Assembly (NCBI GenBank): GCA_028820455.1
Contig: JAPPJC010000001.1
Span: forward strand, 1 to 59,347
DNA: 59,347 nt
Reading direction: 5' to 3'
From: Acidimicrobiaceae bacterium
GTDB lineage: Bacteria > Actinomycetota > Acidimicrobiia > Acidimicrobiales > Aldehydirespiratoraceae
In this document: piece after piece, positions 1 to 8,687 of the stretch
Layout: each line of letters opens with the position of its first letter
Position numbering within the stretch: position 1 is the stretch's first letter
Notes under the pieces: model-generated
Databases searched by the model: none
What the model saw: the letters and a program-made list of their open reading frames with translations, nothing else
Told to the model about the DNA's origin: nothing
Translations under genes and position numbers: made by a program

Positions 1-167
1 GATCAACACTAGGCATTACTATTGGATGTACTTGGCCGACAATTTATAGCCAAAATATCTATATCTACTTATAGTCCTATAACCGAGATCTAGAAATCTA
101 TAACAGAAATACCTTGACAAACAAGTGGCTGCCACGACAGAACATAAGCAAACCCCGAATAACAGAA

Positions 168-233
168 GGAGCTTCACTGAGTTATTCACAGCATCAGGCA
201 GGAGCTTCACTGAGTTATTCACAGCATCAGGCA
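168..233. repeat. 33-bp perfect tandem repeat (two units)
   Basis: Positions 168-200 and 201-233 are identical and directly adjacent. The repeat lies in the 526-base stretch before the first gene, in which I see no convincing coding region. The open frame across it on the minus strand is only the repeat read twice (an LLPDAVNNSVK-type duplication). Confidence 0.9.
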
Positions 234-346
234 GGCCGGGTGTAACTCTAACCACCTCCTCTTCTTATACCGTTCACCCACCATACTGAAGGCAGAAATT
301 AGAGGGCAGCCTATTCTGCACAGACCACGCCACCGCAATAGTTGCA

Positions 347-455
347 CTATAAACTAATGACTGAAGAAACAAACCATTCTGCACATCGTTCTGTGTGGGC
401 TTAAGCCACTTGTTGACCACCTATAAACTAATGACTGAAGAAACAAACCATTCTG
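347..455. repeat. 35-bp direct repeat, period 74, downstream of the HNH gene
   Basis: Bases 347-381 recur exactly at 421-455. The 39-bp filler between them is unrelated to the repeat and contains the perfect palindrome GGCTTAAGCC. The pair lies downstream of the stop of the minus-strand HNH gene and is the first example of the 70-75 bp period seen throughout the window. Confidence 0.9.
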
Positions 456-526
456 TGGCTGTCCACTGACGACTGCTGACCTGCAACTACCCAACCGAGA
501 GTTGATTTTATGCTGGGCTCTGCAAG

Positions 527-2128
527 TTACACAAGGTCCTTTGAACAAGGCTCTACAAGTCTATAGGGTTTAGCCCCTGTTGGTTCTCTGATTATCTGCC
601 AGTTGTTCTCATGAATCTTATGATGACACTGATAACACACAAGAACAAGACTCTCAATATCCGTCTTACCTCCTTGCGCCCAAGGCACAATGTGATGAGC
701 CTGACACATAGACGGATCAGCACCACAACCAACACACTCCCTGTCACGCAACCTAAGAGCCTTAAGCTGAGCAGCATTAACAGTACGCTTCGACCTTCCG
801 CACCACAAAGGCCTGCCTGGGCCATCAAACAACAACCCCGTCACACGCGCATCACACATAAGCCGATCAAACACTGACGGCGGAATAGGCCCAGCACCCA
901 TAACCTCAATAAGCCCACCCGGGCTACCACCCCCACCACTGCTTTCACCAGCATTGCTACTGGTACCACTACCTAAGGTGCCGCTACCGGCTTTATCTCT
1001 CTTGAAAGTGGAAATATCAGCAAAAACCAGAACCTCAGCAGTCGGACGTGACCCAATACCACTGCTAATCCCACAATTACAACCACCCCCACTAGAAGCA
1101 ACACTCCCATTAAAACCGGTACCCCCACCACCTATCCCATTACCCTCACCTGCAACGACCTCAGTGTCACTGCTATCACGCATGATTCTCTTACTTTTAT
1201 GAGGTTTGCTAGAAAGAGGGCCAAAGGTTGTGATAAGTTGCTCTAAAGCATCCGCGCTGCACTGCTCAAAACTACGCTGACTCCCACCTAATCCAGCAAC
1301 ATTAATACCACCACCCCCACCAGCGGCACCATTTACAGAACCACTATCACCCACTACGCCCACACCACTATCACCACTCACATCTCCACCTACACCCAAG
1401 CCATCACCCCACACAACACTATTACCAACACTCCGCCTATTAGTAGTGTTGACTGCCTGTTTTTTGTCGCCACGGTAAAACAACAGAGCAACCTCATTAA
1501 GACGACTACGAATCCTAGCACCAGTTACAGGATCGAATTCCCCTTTAAGATGAGTCATACCATCATCACCATCCCAAACACGCACTGAACGCCTAGCACG
1601 TTTGCGGGCAAAATCAGCTTCACCGCGATCCCGCTGACGCTGTGCAGCCCAACGCCGCACCCGCCTAGCAAACCGATCTTCAGGCATCACCTCAGCCTCT
1701 GCAAGCAGCACAGAGTCTTCCTGCACTGCTTCAGGGTTAACATCTCGGCTAGCCTTAGCTAGAGCATCAGCATTACCAAAAGAAATCTTCCCCTCATCCA
1801 CAGCATCACTAACCTTAGGCAGCTTACGTAGCTCACCTGCTGTTTGGACCTTCCTGCTAGCCTCACGCTTAGAAACACCAATACTATTACGCAACACCCC
1901 AACCCCATCATCTCCATGGCCCTCTACCCTAGAAACAACAGCCGCAGCAGCCGTCTGAAAAGCAACAAGCCTAGAACTTACAGACTTCGACAAAGTCAGA
2001 GCATCACGCACCTCCCCAATAGAAACCCGCCCAGACCTAACACAAATCAACATCTCCGCCAGGCTCTTATCCACTTGCTCGGTGATACTTATTAGCATAA
2101 TATTAACTATGCCTGCAGGGTGTGACAT
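527..2128 (-). CDS. DUF222 / HNH endonuclease-domain protein (13E12 repeat family type)
   Basis: Predicted 533-residue protein with an N-terminal DUF222-like helical region (about residues 15-200) and a C-terminal HNH nuclease module: CVGCGADPSMC, then CQAHHIVPWAQGG, then CYQCHHKIH. These supply the zinc-binding cysteines and the catalytic histidines. Such proteins are abundant, often multicopy, in Actinomycetota; their biological role is not settled. Unusual here are three glycine/serine-rich blocks (roughly residues 228-283, 319-356 and 377-403) that interrupt the DUF222 region and the approach to the HNH domain. The start is uncertain: an internal ATG at 2098 (MLISITEQ) is an equally good alternative, and no clear Shine-Dalgarno sequence precedes either. 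The DNA-nuclease assignment rests on the HNH motif; the target is unknown. Confidence 0.85.
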   Translation of the reverse strand: MSHPAGIVNIMLISITEQVDKSLAEMLICVRSGRVSIGEVRDALTLSKSVSSRLVAFQTAAAAVVSRVEGHGDDGVGVLRNSIGVSKREASRKVQTAGELRKLPKVSDAVDEGKISFGNADALAKASRDVNPEAVQEDSVLLAEAEVMPEDRFARRVRRWAAQRQRDRGEADFARKRARRSVRVWDGDDGMTHLKGEFDPVTGARIRSRLNEVALLFYRGDKKQAVNTTNRRSVGNSVVWGDGLGVGGDVSGDSGVGVVGDSGSVNGAAGGGGGINVAGLGGSQRSFEQCSADALEQLITTFGPLSSKPHKSKRIMRDSSDTEVVAGEGNGIGGGGTGFNGSVASSGGGCNCGISSGIGSRPTAEVLVFADISTFKRDKAGSGTLGSGTSSNAGESSGGGGSPGGLIEVMGAGPIPPSVFDRLMCDARVTGLLFDGPGRPLWCGRSKRTVNAAQLKALRLRDRECVGCGADPSMCQAHHIVPWAQGGKTDIESLVLVCYQCHHKIHENNWQIIREPTGAKPYRLVEPCSKDLV

Positions 2129-2309
2129 AAAACCTACGCAAATATGTTCAAAACATAATAATTTCCAGAAATAGAGTAAAAACTCAAACCTTTGAATATG
2201 ACAATGCCGCTGCGACGAGGATAAACCACGGGGAAGTGTATAAGCATATTTGCCATTGTCGAGCGTTTATATTCCAACATCGACACCGTGGCTGCTATAA
2301 GAGCACTGC

Positions 2310-2419
2310 CCTCATCATCTCCATCGTCCTGCGTCTTTTCGGCTATGCGCAGTTCTTAGAGACGACACTCAGCCGACCTAGACCTCATCATCTCCGTCGT
2401 CCTGCGTCTTTTCGGCTAT
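2310..2419. repeat. 37-bp direct repeat, period 73, copying the 3' end of the small minus-strand gene
   Basis: Bases 2383-2419 encode the last codons (IAEKTQDDGDDE) of the small gene that stops at 2378. The same 37 bp, with one substitution, recurs at 2310-2346, beyond the stop codon. The 36-bp filler is unrelated. This is a clear case of a gene terminus duplicated at the window's typical spacing. Confidence 0.9.
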
Positions 2420-2536
2420 AGTTCGAGCAGCACTGTGTACGGCTTTTTCAACAGCGGGATATACTGTCTGAACCGCTTTGCGGCCTGCCTCAAGTCCTGC
2501 TCCTATTGCAGCTCCTACCATAAATATGCCTAGCAT
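2378..2536 (-). CDS. 52-residue small membrane-associated protein, unknown function
   Basis: The chosen ATG at 2536 is preceded by a strong AAGGAGG-like site (complement of the cctcc near 2547-2551). A longer frame reaches upstream but lacks such a site. The product begins MLGIFMVGAAIGAGLEAG, a short glycine-zipper-like hydrophobic segment, and ends with an acidic tail (QDDGDDEV). Its size and glycine pattern resemble small YtxH-like membrane proteins, but no family can be assigned. The 3' end is duplicated 73 bp further downstream. Confidence 0.6.
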   Translation of the reverse strand: MLGIFMVGAAIGAGLEAGRKAVQTVYPAVEKAVHSAARTIAEKTQDDGDDEV

Positions 2537-2722
2537 TATTATTTTTCCTCCTTGTCTTTGTTGATGATGTAAGCAGTTTCGCATAGCCATTCGACTAAGA
2601 TGCCGTAGACGAATTCTGCTTCTTCCGTTTCACAGCAAAGTGACCAGTACTTTAGCAATAAGCACTAATAAATGACAATAGCAAACACGATAACACGTTC
2701 AACAACCGTTGTACAGCACCAC

Positions 2723-2824
2723 CCTAAGCAGTAACACTAAACAAATGCGCACTCAGATTCGAGTAGCTCGAATAGCACAGACATACAGCATTATCCTAAG
2801 CAGTAACACTAAACAAATGCGCAC
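2723..2824. repeat. 30-bp direct repeat, period 72, with palindromic filler
   Basis: Bases 2723-2752 recur exactly at 2795-2824. The 42-bp filler contains the perfect inverted repeat ATTCGAG-tag-CTCGAAT. It lies in the roughly 590-base gene-free stretch between the small minus-strand gene and the kinase gene, which otherwise holds no supported coding region. Confidence 0.9.
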
Positions 2825-2927
2825 GCTCAACACACGGACGCGGTAAGCCCGAGAGGTAATTGGAGACCTCGGAGTAGTAACACTGAAGACACGACAGCCA
2901 GCTAAAACAATACTCCAAACAACAACT

Positions 2928-3108
2928 CAAACAGCAACATCTTACTGGCGACAATAACGTGCAGGCCGCCCGCTGCTGAACGGCAGCTCAGAGGCCTCGT
3001 CCAAACAGCAACATCTTACTGGCGACAATAACGTGCAGGCCGCCCGCTGCTGAACGGCAGCTCAGAGGCCTCGTCCAAATAGTAACACCTTACTGGCAAC
3101 AATAACGT
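2928..3108. repeat. Three-step array: two perfect 74-bp units plus a degenerate third repeat
   Basis: Units 2928-3001 and 3002-3075 are identical over 74 bp. They are followed at 3076-3108 by a 33-bp third copy of the unit's beginning with four substitutions. Each full unit can be read as a 33-bp repeat followed by a 41-bp segment containing a stem-loop, AGGCC and GGCCT outer arms around GCTGC and GCAGC inner arms. The array ends about 20 bp before the start codon of the kinase gene at 3129. Confidence 0.92.
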
Positions 3109-3128
3109 CAGACTGCTAGCATGAAATT

Positions 3129-5186
3129 ATGAGACAAAACCATAACACCGAAACATCTAAACTAAACACCGAACCACTCGAACCAACTACGGAGACTCTT
3201 CCCAATCCGTCTCCTGAAGTATTCGATGCGCTCACTTTACGCAGCGTACGCAACATCCTTTGCAGCTTTCTCAATGCTCTGAAGGCTCATAGTGCCAGGA
3301 TCAACAACCTGAATGTCTACCCTGTGCCTGACGGTGACACCGGTACCAATATGACTTTAACCTTGCAGTCGGTAGTAGACGAATTAGCAGACAGCAAGGA
3401 AACCAGCAAAGATACCAGCACGGGATCAGCGAACCAGAAGCATTTCGGGACAGGATCATACAAGGAAAACGATATCAGCGAAGACGATATCAATAAGGAA
3501 GACTTCGCAGAGTTGACCAAAGCTGTTTCTTACGCTGCTTTGATGGGTGCTCGTGGTAATTCTGGGGTAATAATGGCTCAAGTTTTACGTGGTATCATCA
3601 AAGAACTACAAGAAGCCAACTCGGCTGATAAGCCACTCAACTCAAGAGTGCTGGCAGGAGCTTTTTCTACAGCTACGAAACAAGCATATGGTGCCGTTGG
3701 CAATCCAGTGGAGGGTACAATCTTGACTGTGCTGCGTGAAGCTTCCGAAGCCGCTCAAGCCGCAGCTGACAACAACTCTAACCTGCTAAAAATGTTTCAA
3801 GCAGCCCACACCCGTGGCTACAAAACATTAGCTCGCACCCCGGAAATGCTGCAGGTATTAGCCGACGCAGGGGTCATCGATGCTGGTGGAGCTGGACTAA
3901 TGCTACTCTTTGATGCTGTCTTGGCCGAGTTGGGAAGCCATAAAATACCTACCCCCGATACCATGCCAGGCTCTATGTCAGGTACTACCACTACACCAGG
4001 CTCTATGTCAGACACTGCATCAGACATGAACACCGACGCCGCACACCCGCAAACCACCCAAGCACAAACAACCCCATCCCGCGCACAACAAACATCAGGC
4101 CACCACCACGACCATGAGTCCTCCACGCAAGAGTCTTCTATAGCTGACTTGCGCTATGAAGTTATGTTCCTACTCGACGCTGATGATTCTGCCATTGAAG
4201 GCTTCAAAAACGAATGGTCGACAATCGGGGATTCCATAGCGATAATCGGCGGAGACGGAATATGGAACTGTCACATCCACACTGACGCAATTGGAGCTTC
4301 TATCGAAGCCGCTATAGCGGTGGGACGTCCACATAGAATACAAGTTACCGATCTGCTGGAACAGGTAGCTGAACAACACGATGAGCACACACATCAGGAA
4401 CCGGCTACACCTAAACCCATAAAGCAGAAGTCAGGCCAAACTGAGCAACAAAAGACACAAGCCAACGAACAATCAAAAGAGCATAGCAGCAGCACACCAC
4501 TCATACCTATGGGCATTACCGAGCCTCATAAATGCTCGGTTGTGGCTGTAGGTGTCGGCAAGGGTATTGAGGCAATGCTTATGTCAATGGGTGTTAGCCG
4601 TGTGGTGTCTGGGGGAGCGTCTATGAATCCTTCAACAGCTGAGCTACTCGCCGCCGTAGATTCCTTATCTACGGGTGAAGTGGTGATCCTCCCCAACAAT
4701 TCCAACATAATCGCAGTAGCCGAACAGCTTGATGCTGTTACTGAACGAAATGTGAGTGTCGTGCCTACCACTAACGTCTTGGAAGGGATCGCCTCACTGA
4801 TGGCTTTCAGCTCAGACAACACAAGCAGTGTCAACAGTCATTCCATGAGCTCAACCTCTGCTGATACTACAACCGGCGAGGTCACCCGAGCCGTGCGGGA
4901 TTCTGTTAGCACGATTGGCGCAATCAAGACAGGTGATTGGATCGGTGTTGGCCCTAACGGCGTTGTGGTGATCACTCAAGACGAAACTCAAGCCGTAATT
5001 GAACTTTTTTCCGCTTTACTCAATGAACAACAGCATGAACTACTGACAATCCTTACCGGAACCGATGCAAACGAAGCCTCCATAGCCGCCGTGGAAGCTC
5101 ATATAGCCAATCAACATCCCGACCTAGAAGTTGAAATCCACGATGGTGGACAACCCCTGTATCCCTACTACATCGGCTTAGTATGA
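3129..5186 (+). CDS. fakA: DhaL/DegV-type fatty acid kinase-like protein (YloV/FakA family)
   Basis: A 685-residue protein with an N-terminal DhaL-type ATP-binding domain: NVYPVPDGDTGTNM carries the metal-binding aspartates, with GARGNSGVIMAQ and DAGGAGLML further on. A C-terminal domain with SVVAVGVGKG and GGASMNPST is typical of FakA/YloV. Family members phosphorylate fatty acids bound to FakB partners; no fakB is visible here. In Mycobacterium the homologue also sits next to recG, as here. Two hydrophilic insertions are unusual: an acidic Ser/Thr block within the DhaL domain (nt about 3385-3515), and a His/Thr/Ser linker (nt about 3950-4130) containing a 30-bp duplication that repeats PGSMS. 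Confidence 0.85.
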   Translation: MRQNHNTETSKLNTEPLEPTTETLPNPSPEVFDALTLRSVRNILCSFLNALKAHSARINNLNVYPVPDGDTGTNMTLTLQSVVDELADSKETSKDTSTGSANQKHFGTGSYKENDISEDDINKEDFAELTKAVSYAALMGARGNSGVIMAQVLRGIIKELQEANSADKPLNSRVLAGAFSTATKQAYGAVGNPVEGTILTVLREASEAAQAAADNNSNLLKMFQAAHTRGYKTLARTPEMLQVLADAGVIDAGGAGLMLLFDAVLAELGSHKIPTPDTMPGSMSGTTTTPGSMSDTASDMNTDAAHPQTTQAQTTPSRAQQTSGHHHDHESSTQESSIADLRYEVMFLLDADDSAIEGFKNEWSTIGDSIAIIGGDGIWNCHIHTDAIGASIEAAIAVGRPHRIQVTDLLEQVAEQHDEHTHQEPATPKPIKQKSGQTEQQKTQANEQSKEHSSSTPLIPMGITEPHKCSVVAVGVGKGIEAMLMSMGVSRVVSGGASMNPSTAELLAAVDSLSTGEVVILPNNSNIIAVAEQLDAVTERNVSVVPTTNVLEGIASLMAFSSDNTSSVNSHSMSSTSADTTTGEVTRAVRDSVSTIGAIKTGDWIGVGPNGVVVITQDETQAVIELFSALLNEQQHELLTILTGTDANEASIAAVEAHIANQHPDLEVEIHDGGQPLYPYYIGLV

Positions 5187-5419
5187 GCCCCCTTTTGTCT
5201 AGTCTGGTATGTAACCCACTGTCTAGTCTTGTCTAGTCGGCTGAGTATATTCCCTCTCCCAATCGGCTCTAATTGCAAGCCCCCTGAATCGGCCTAATAT
5301 AATCTCCCTACTAACCTCCTCTTCTGCATCAGCCCAATATCAGGTTGAACATCTGCGTCGTCCACCGTCCACAACACCCCACACCAGCTCACAACACACC
5401 AGCTTCCTTTCAAACAACT

Positions 5420-7765
5420 ATGCCAGCAGGCGATCCTCCTTTAACGCTTCAAGACCTCCATAATCTGAGTGCTGGGCGTTTGCGCAATTCTGCTCCCAGC
5501 GCATTTCCCGGTCTTGCCAAGGCAGGAATACACACTGTGCTTGACCTGCTACAGCATTATCCACGCCGTTACCTCGACCGCACTCAACGCCTTGATATAG
5601 ACCAATTATCGATGGGCCAACTATCGCTTGACACCAGCACCAGCCCCACCAACACCAACAGGAACAAAAACACCAGTAATAGGACATCTGAACACAAACA
5701 AGAAACTGTCAAAGAGGTCTACGTTGTCGGCGAAGTGGTTAATTTGCAACGAAGACGAACCCGCCGTAAGCGATTTTCAGTGGTCAGTATGTGGCTGCGT
5801 GAAACCATCGGCATTATCGAACTTGTTTTTTTCAATCAAAGCTGGATAGCCAAGCAGTACAAAACCGGTGATACGGTTGTGGCTTTCGGCAAGATAAGTC
5901 GCTTCCGCGACAGATATCAGATGAAAAGCCCCACCATCGACAGGTGGGGTGACATGGCCGGACGAATAATGCCCGTGTACCCTGGGTTAACCAACACAGG
6001 TCTTCGCTCTTTCGAGTTTGCGCGGTTCGTAGATAACGCGCTTAACCGTTGTACAGCCCGAGGAATTGCAGATCCAGTGCCGACTAAGGTTTTGAAGAGA
6101 CTGGGACTGCTCAGCCGTCAACGGGCGTTAAACGGCATCCACAGACCAGAAACTCACAAGGACTACAGACAAGCTCGCCGCCGCCTCGTATTCGATGAAC
6201 TTTTGAGAATGCAAGTTGAGCTGGTACGTCGGCAGCGACGTTTGCGTGCCACCACTAGCGGAGTTTCCCATGTTATAAACGGAGAACTCACCAGAGGTTT
6301 CTACAGCAACCTACCATTCGAACTCACAGATACCCAGAAGCAAGTCATAGAAGAGATTTCCGACGATCTAGCCCAGCCGTGGCCTATGCACCGCCTATTG
6401 CAAGGCGATGTTGGTTCGGGTAAAACGGTAGTAGCCCTTCATGCTTTGCTCACCGCAGTTCAGGGTGGCTTTCAAGGCGTTCTAATGGCCCCCACTGAAA
6501 TTTTAGCCGAACAGCATATGGCGACTATACGAAGCCTAGTAGACGGACTTGAAATACCAGATCAGACGAGACTCAGCGGTAAAAGACCTTTGCGGGTTGA
6601 CCTGCTGACCAGTCAAACGTCTAAAACTTTGCGGCGTGATATTATAGCCAGTCTGACCACTGGTGCTGTCGATATTGTTGTGGGAACACATGCCCTCATC
6701 TCTGAAAATGTTGAATACAAAGCTTTGGCAGTAGCTGTTGTGGACGAGCAGCATCGATTCGGTGTGGAGCAACGCTCACAGCTACGCGACAAAAGTTCAA
6801 ACTCAGCGATTGTCAAAACAGTCGCAGCAACATCCGAAACAAAAACAGCACCCCCCGGAACGATCCCAGCAGCAACCACCGCAACAGCATCTACGTTGGC
6901 TTTTGGAACAATTCCCGACATGCTTGTGATGACTGCAACACCAATACCACGCACAGCTGCCATGACCGTCTACGGAGACCTGGAAGTGTCTATTTTGGAT
7001 GAGCTGCCTGCAGGTCGTCAGGCCATCACCACACTTCGGGCACCGACGCCTGAACACGAAAATCAAGTGTGGCAAGAAGTGCGCAGAGCAGTGGCAAAGG
7101 GACGCCAAGCGTACGTGGTTTGCCCACTCATTGAAGATTCTACCGCTTTAGCAGTACGCTCAGCCACCGAACTTTACGATTACCTCACCGAACCTGACAG
7201 CCCGTTGCACGATCTGAGGATAGGACTTCTTCACGGTCGTGTAGCACCAGCTGAAAAGCAACAGACGATGGAATTGTTTTATTGCGGCCAGTTTGACTTG
7301 CTTGTAACTACCACTGTTATTGAAGTGGGGGTAGACGTACCCAACGCCACGGTTATGGTAGTGGTAGACGCCCATCGTTTTGGCATCGCCCAGCTTCATC
7401 AACTACGAGGCCGGGTCGGACGGGGAAGCCACGCTTCTGTTTGTTATCTACTGGGTTCCTCAACAAGTGAAGAGGGGGAAGCCCGGCTTAATGCGGTAGC
7501 AGAAACCACCGACGGTTTCAAACTTGCTGAGGTAGACCTGGACCTACGTGGTGAGGGTACGATCATGGGTGCCCAACAGAAAGGTCGCAGCGACTTGCGT
7601 TTAGCTTCGTTGAGACATCACAAGCACTGGATAAAAAAAGCCCGTGAGATTGCGACTGACCTTGTCAGCCCGAATGGAACACTCGAAAAATATCAGATGA
7701 TCGCCGATGAGGTTGAATTCATATTTGAAAACAATCCTGCAGCAGATTTCCTGTTAAAAAGCTGA
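5420..7765 (+). CDS. recG: ATP-dependent DNA helicase RecG
   Basis: Branch-migration helicase that regresses stalled forks. An N-terminal wedge/OB domain (VYVVGEVVNLQRRRT to KISRFRDRYQMKSP) is followed by the SF2 motor: QGDVGSGKTVVAL (Walker A), APTEILAEQH, VVDEQHRFGVEQR (motif II), MTATPIPRT (motif III), and AHRFGIAQLHQLRGRVGRG near the TRG region. I place the start at ATG 5420 (MPAGDPPLTL); the frame extends upstream to a TTG at 5345 without recognisable sequence. Two insertions are odd: Asn/Thr-rich residues in the wedge (nt about 5625-5705), and about 38 Ala/Thr/Pro-rich residues between motifs II and III (nt about 6795-6908), where RecG proteins normally have about ten. The 230 bases upstream contain short degenerate repeats of a TGTCTAGTC/CGGCT type. 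Confidence 0.95.
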   Translation: MPAGDPPLTLQDLHNLSAGRLRNSAPSAFPGLAKAGIHTVLDLLQHYPRRYLDRTQRLDIDQLSMGQLSLDTSTSPTNTNRNKNTSNRTSEHKQETVKEVYVVGEVVNLQRRRTRRKRFSVVSMWLRETIGIIELVFFNQSWIAKQYKTGDTVVAFGKISRFRDRYQMKSPTIDRWGDMAGRIMPVYPGLTNTGLRSFEFARFVDNALNRCTARGIADPVPTKVLKRLGLLSRQRALNGIHRPETHKDYRQARRRLVFDELLRMQVELVRRQRRLRATTSGVSHVINGELTRGFYSNLPFELTDTQKQVIEEISDDLAQPWPMHRLLQGDVGSGKTVVALHALLTAVQGGFQGVLMAPTEILAEQHMATIRSLVDGLEIPDQTRLSGKRPLRVDLLTSQTSKTLRRDIIASLTTGAVDIVVGTHALISENVEYKALAVAVVDEQHRFGVEQRSQLRDKSSNSAIVKTVAATSETKTAPPGTIPAATTATASTLAFGTIPDMLVMTATPIPRTAAMTVYGDLEVSILDELPAGRQAITTLRAPTPEHENQVWQEVRRAVAKGRQAYVVCPLIEDSTALAVRSATELYDYLTEPDSPLHDLRIGLLHGRVAPAEKQQTMELFYCGQFDLLVTTTVIEVGVDVPNATVMVVVDAHRFGIAQLHQLRGRVGRGSHASVCYLLGSSTSEEGEARLNAVAETTDGFKLAEVDLDLRGEGTIMGAQQKGRSDLRLASLRHHKHWIKKAREIATDLVSPNGTLEKYQMIADEVEFIFENNPAADFLLKS

Positions 7766-7800
7766 CCAACAAATCAACAACAAAAAACTAAGAAGTAGCG

Positions 7801-7906
7801 GCTGACATGATAATGCGAGTAGTTGCCGGCACACACCGAGGTGGCATTCGACTTGCCTTCACCCGACTTGGTAGCTGACATGATAATGCGAGTAGTTGCC
7901 GGCACA
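7801..7906 (+). repeat. Duplicated rsmD start (33 bp, period 73) with a 23-codon leader ORF
   Basis: Bases 7801-7833 recur at 7874-7906. Both copies contain the start region and first codons of rsmD. The upstream copy's ATG (7807) opens a 23-codon frame, MIMRVVAGTHRGG and so on, whose TGA (7876-7878) lies one base before the rsmD ATG at 7880. The filler contains the palindrome CACCGAGGTG. Whether the leader is translated is unknown. Confidence 0.85.
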
Positions 7907-8599
7907 GCAAAAGGACGAAGACTTGCAGTCCCAACAGGCAACGTTACCCGTCCTACTCCTGGTAGAGTGCGTGAAGCAATATTCAACTCTTTATATTCAC
8001 AGGGGTTGATAGAAAATTCTCGTGTACTTGATCTATACGCTGGTACTGGCGCATTAGGTATTGAAGCTTTAAGCCGTGGAGCAGCTGAGGCAGTCTTCCT
8101 AGAACAAGACGCACGTGCAGTGACTTCCCTGAGAAAAAACTTGACTTCTACAGGTCTGGCTGAGCGAGCGACTATCATAGTTGCTGATGTTGAAAAAAAC
8201 CTCACCAGACTTCACACTGAACAAGCAGCGTCTTCAGGTTCTGGAAAAACTCATCAGAACTGCCAAACCCACGAAGATTCTCATGTCAATGTTGACACAA
8301 CCCTTACCAGACTTGACATATCCGACTTTTGCAAGCGTCACGTATCGGAACGTTTTTTTGAGCGTTCTTTTGATCTTGCTGTGGTTGACCCGCCTTATTC
8401 ATTCGAACGCTGGGAGTGGCTGTTGAAACGGATACCCGCCAAACTAGTGGTTGCTCAATCAAATCGTCGAATTGATATAGGACAAGAGTGGGAGATCAGA
8501 GGATGTAGAAGCTATGGGCGCACCGTGGTAACATTTGGTTTTTGGGCAGGAGCTTTGATAGAAAAGGACACTTTGGAAGTGAATGGATTAAGGCAGTGA
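7880..8599 (+). CDS. rsmD: 16S rRNA (guanine966-N2)-methyltransferase RsmD
   Basis: SAM-dependent methyltransferase modifying G966 of 16S rRNA. Family hallmarks: MRVVAGTAKGRRLAVP at the N terminus, TRPTPGRVREAIFN, LDLYAGTGALGIEALSRGA (SAM motif I), and VVDPPY (catalytic motif IV). I take ATG 7880; ATG 7886 (MRVVAG) is equally possible. An upstream in-frame extension would run through the duplicated start copy and is unlikely. Between motif I and DPPY is an insertion (nt about 8192-8330) built of three degenerate 51-bp steps, the outer two both reading LTRL. It is followed by coaD, whose start overlapped the rsmD stop before the junction was duplicated. Confidence 0.92.
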   Translation: MIMRVVAGTAKGRRLAVPTGNVTRPTPGRVREAIFNSLYSQGLIENSRVLDLYAGTGALGIEALSRGAAEAVFLEQDARAVTSLRKNLTSTGLAERATIIVADVEKNLTRLHTEQAASSGSGKTHQNCQTHEDSHVNVDTTLTRLDISDFCKRHVSERFFERSFDLAVVDPPYSFERWEWLLKRIPAKLVVAQSNRRIDIGQEWEIRGCRSYGRTVVTFGFWAGALIEKDTLEVNGLRQ

Positions 8600-8687
8600 C
8601 CCGTGTTTTGTATCCTACGTCTAGGATTAGCAGCGTGGCTTTTAGCACGAGGAATGGATTAGCGCAGTGACCCGTGTTTTGTATCCT
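8581..8687 (+). repeat. Duplicated rsmD-coaD junction (36 bp, period 71) with a 24-codon leader ORF
   Basis: Bases 8581-8616 recur at 8652-8687 with two substitutions. Each copy contains the last codons and TGA of rsmD overlapping the GTG start of coaD (GTGA). In the first copy the rsmD end is genuine and the coaD start is a decoy; in the second the reverse holds. The decoy GTG at 8596 opens a 24-codon frame whose TGA (8668-8670) overlaps the real coaD GTG at 8667. Confidence 0.88.

Noticed and set aside
19-255. A minus-strand ORF of 78 codons near the left edge
   Set aside because: It is created by the 33-bp tandem repeat read twice, has no ribosome site and resembles no protein.
2152-2376. 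Continuation of the small membrane protein frame beyond the duplicated 3' end
   Set aside because: The open frame after the second copy has no start codon and a stop separates it from the gene.
2928-3108. A conventional CRISPR array
   Set aside because: Only two full units, identical spacers, no similar arrays with the same repeat and no cas genes in the window. The other repeat pairs each have a different repeat sequence.
5187-5344. A further 72-bp duplication between the kinase and recG genes
   Set aside because: Only short degenerate motifs (TGTCTAGTC, CGGCT) recur, with irregular spacing; no long copy pair is present.
6613-6963. Long minus-strand ORFs across recG, ftsY, ffh, nuoG and hsdR
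   Set aside because: They are frame shadows of clearly conserved plus-strand genes and have repetitive, non-protein-like composition.
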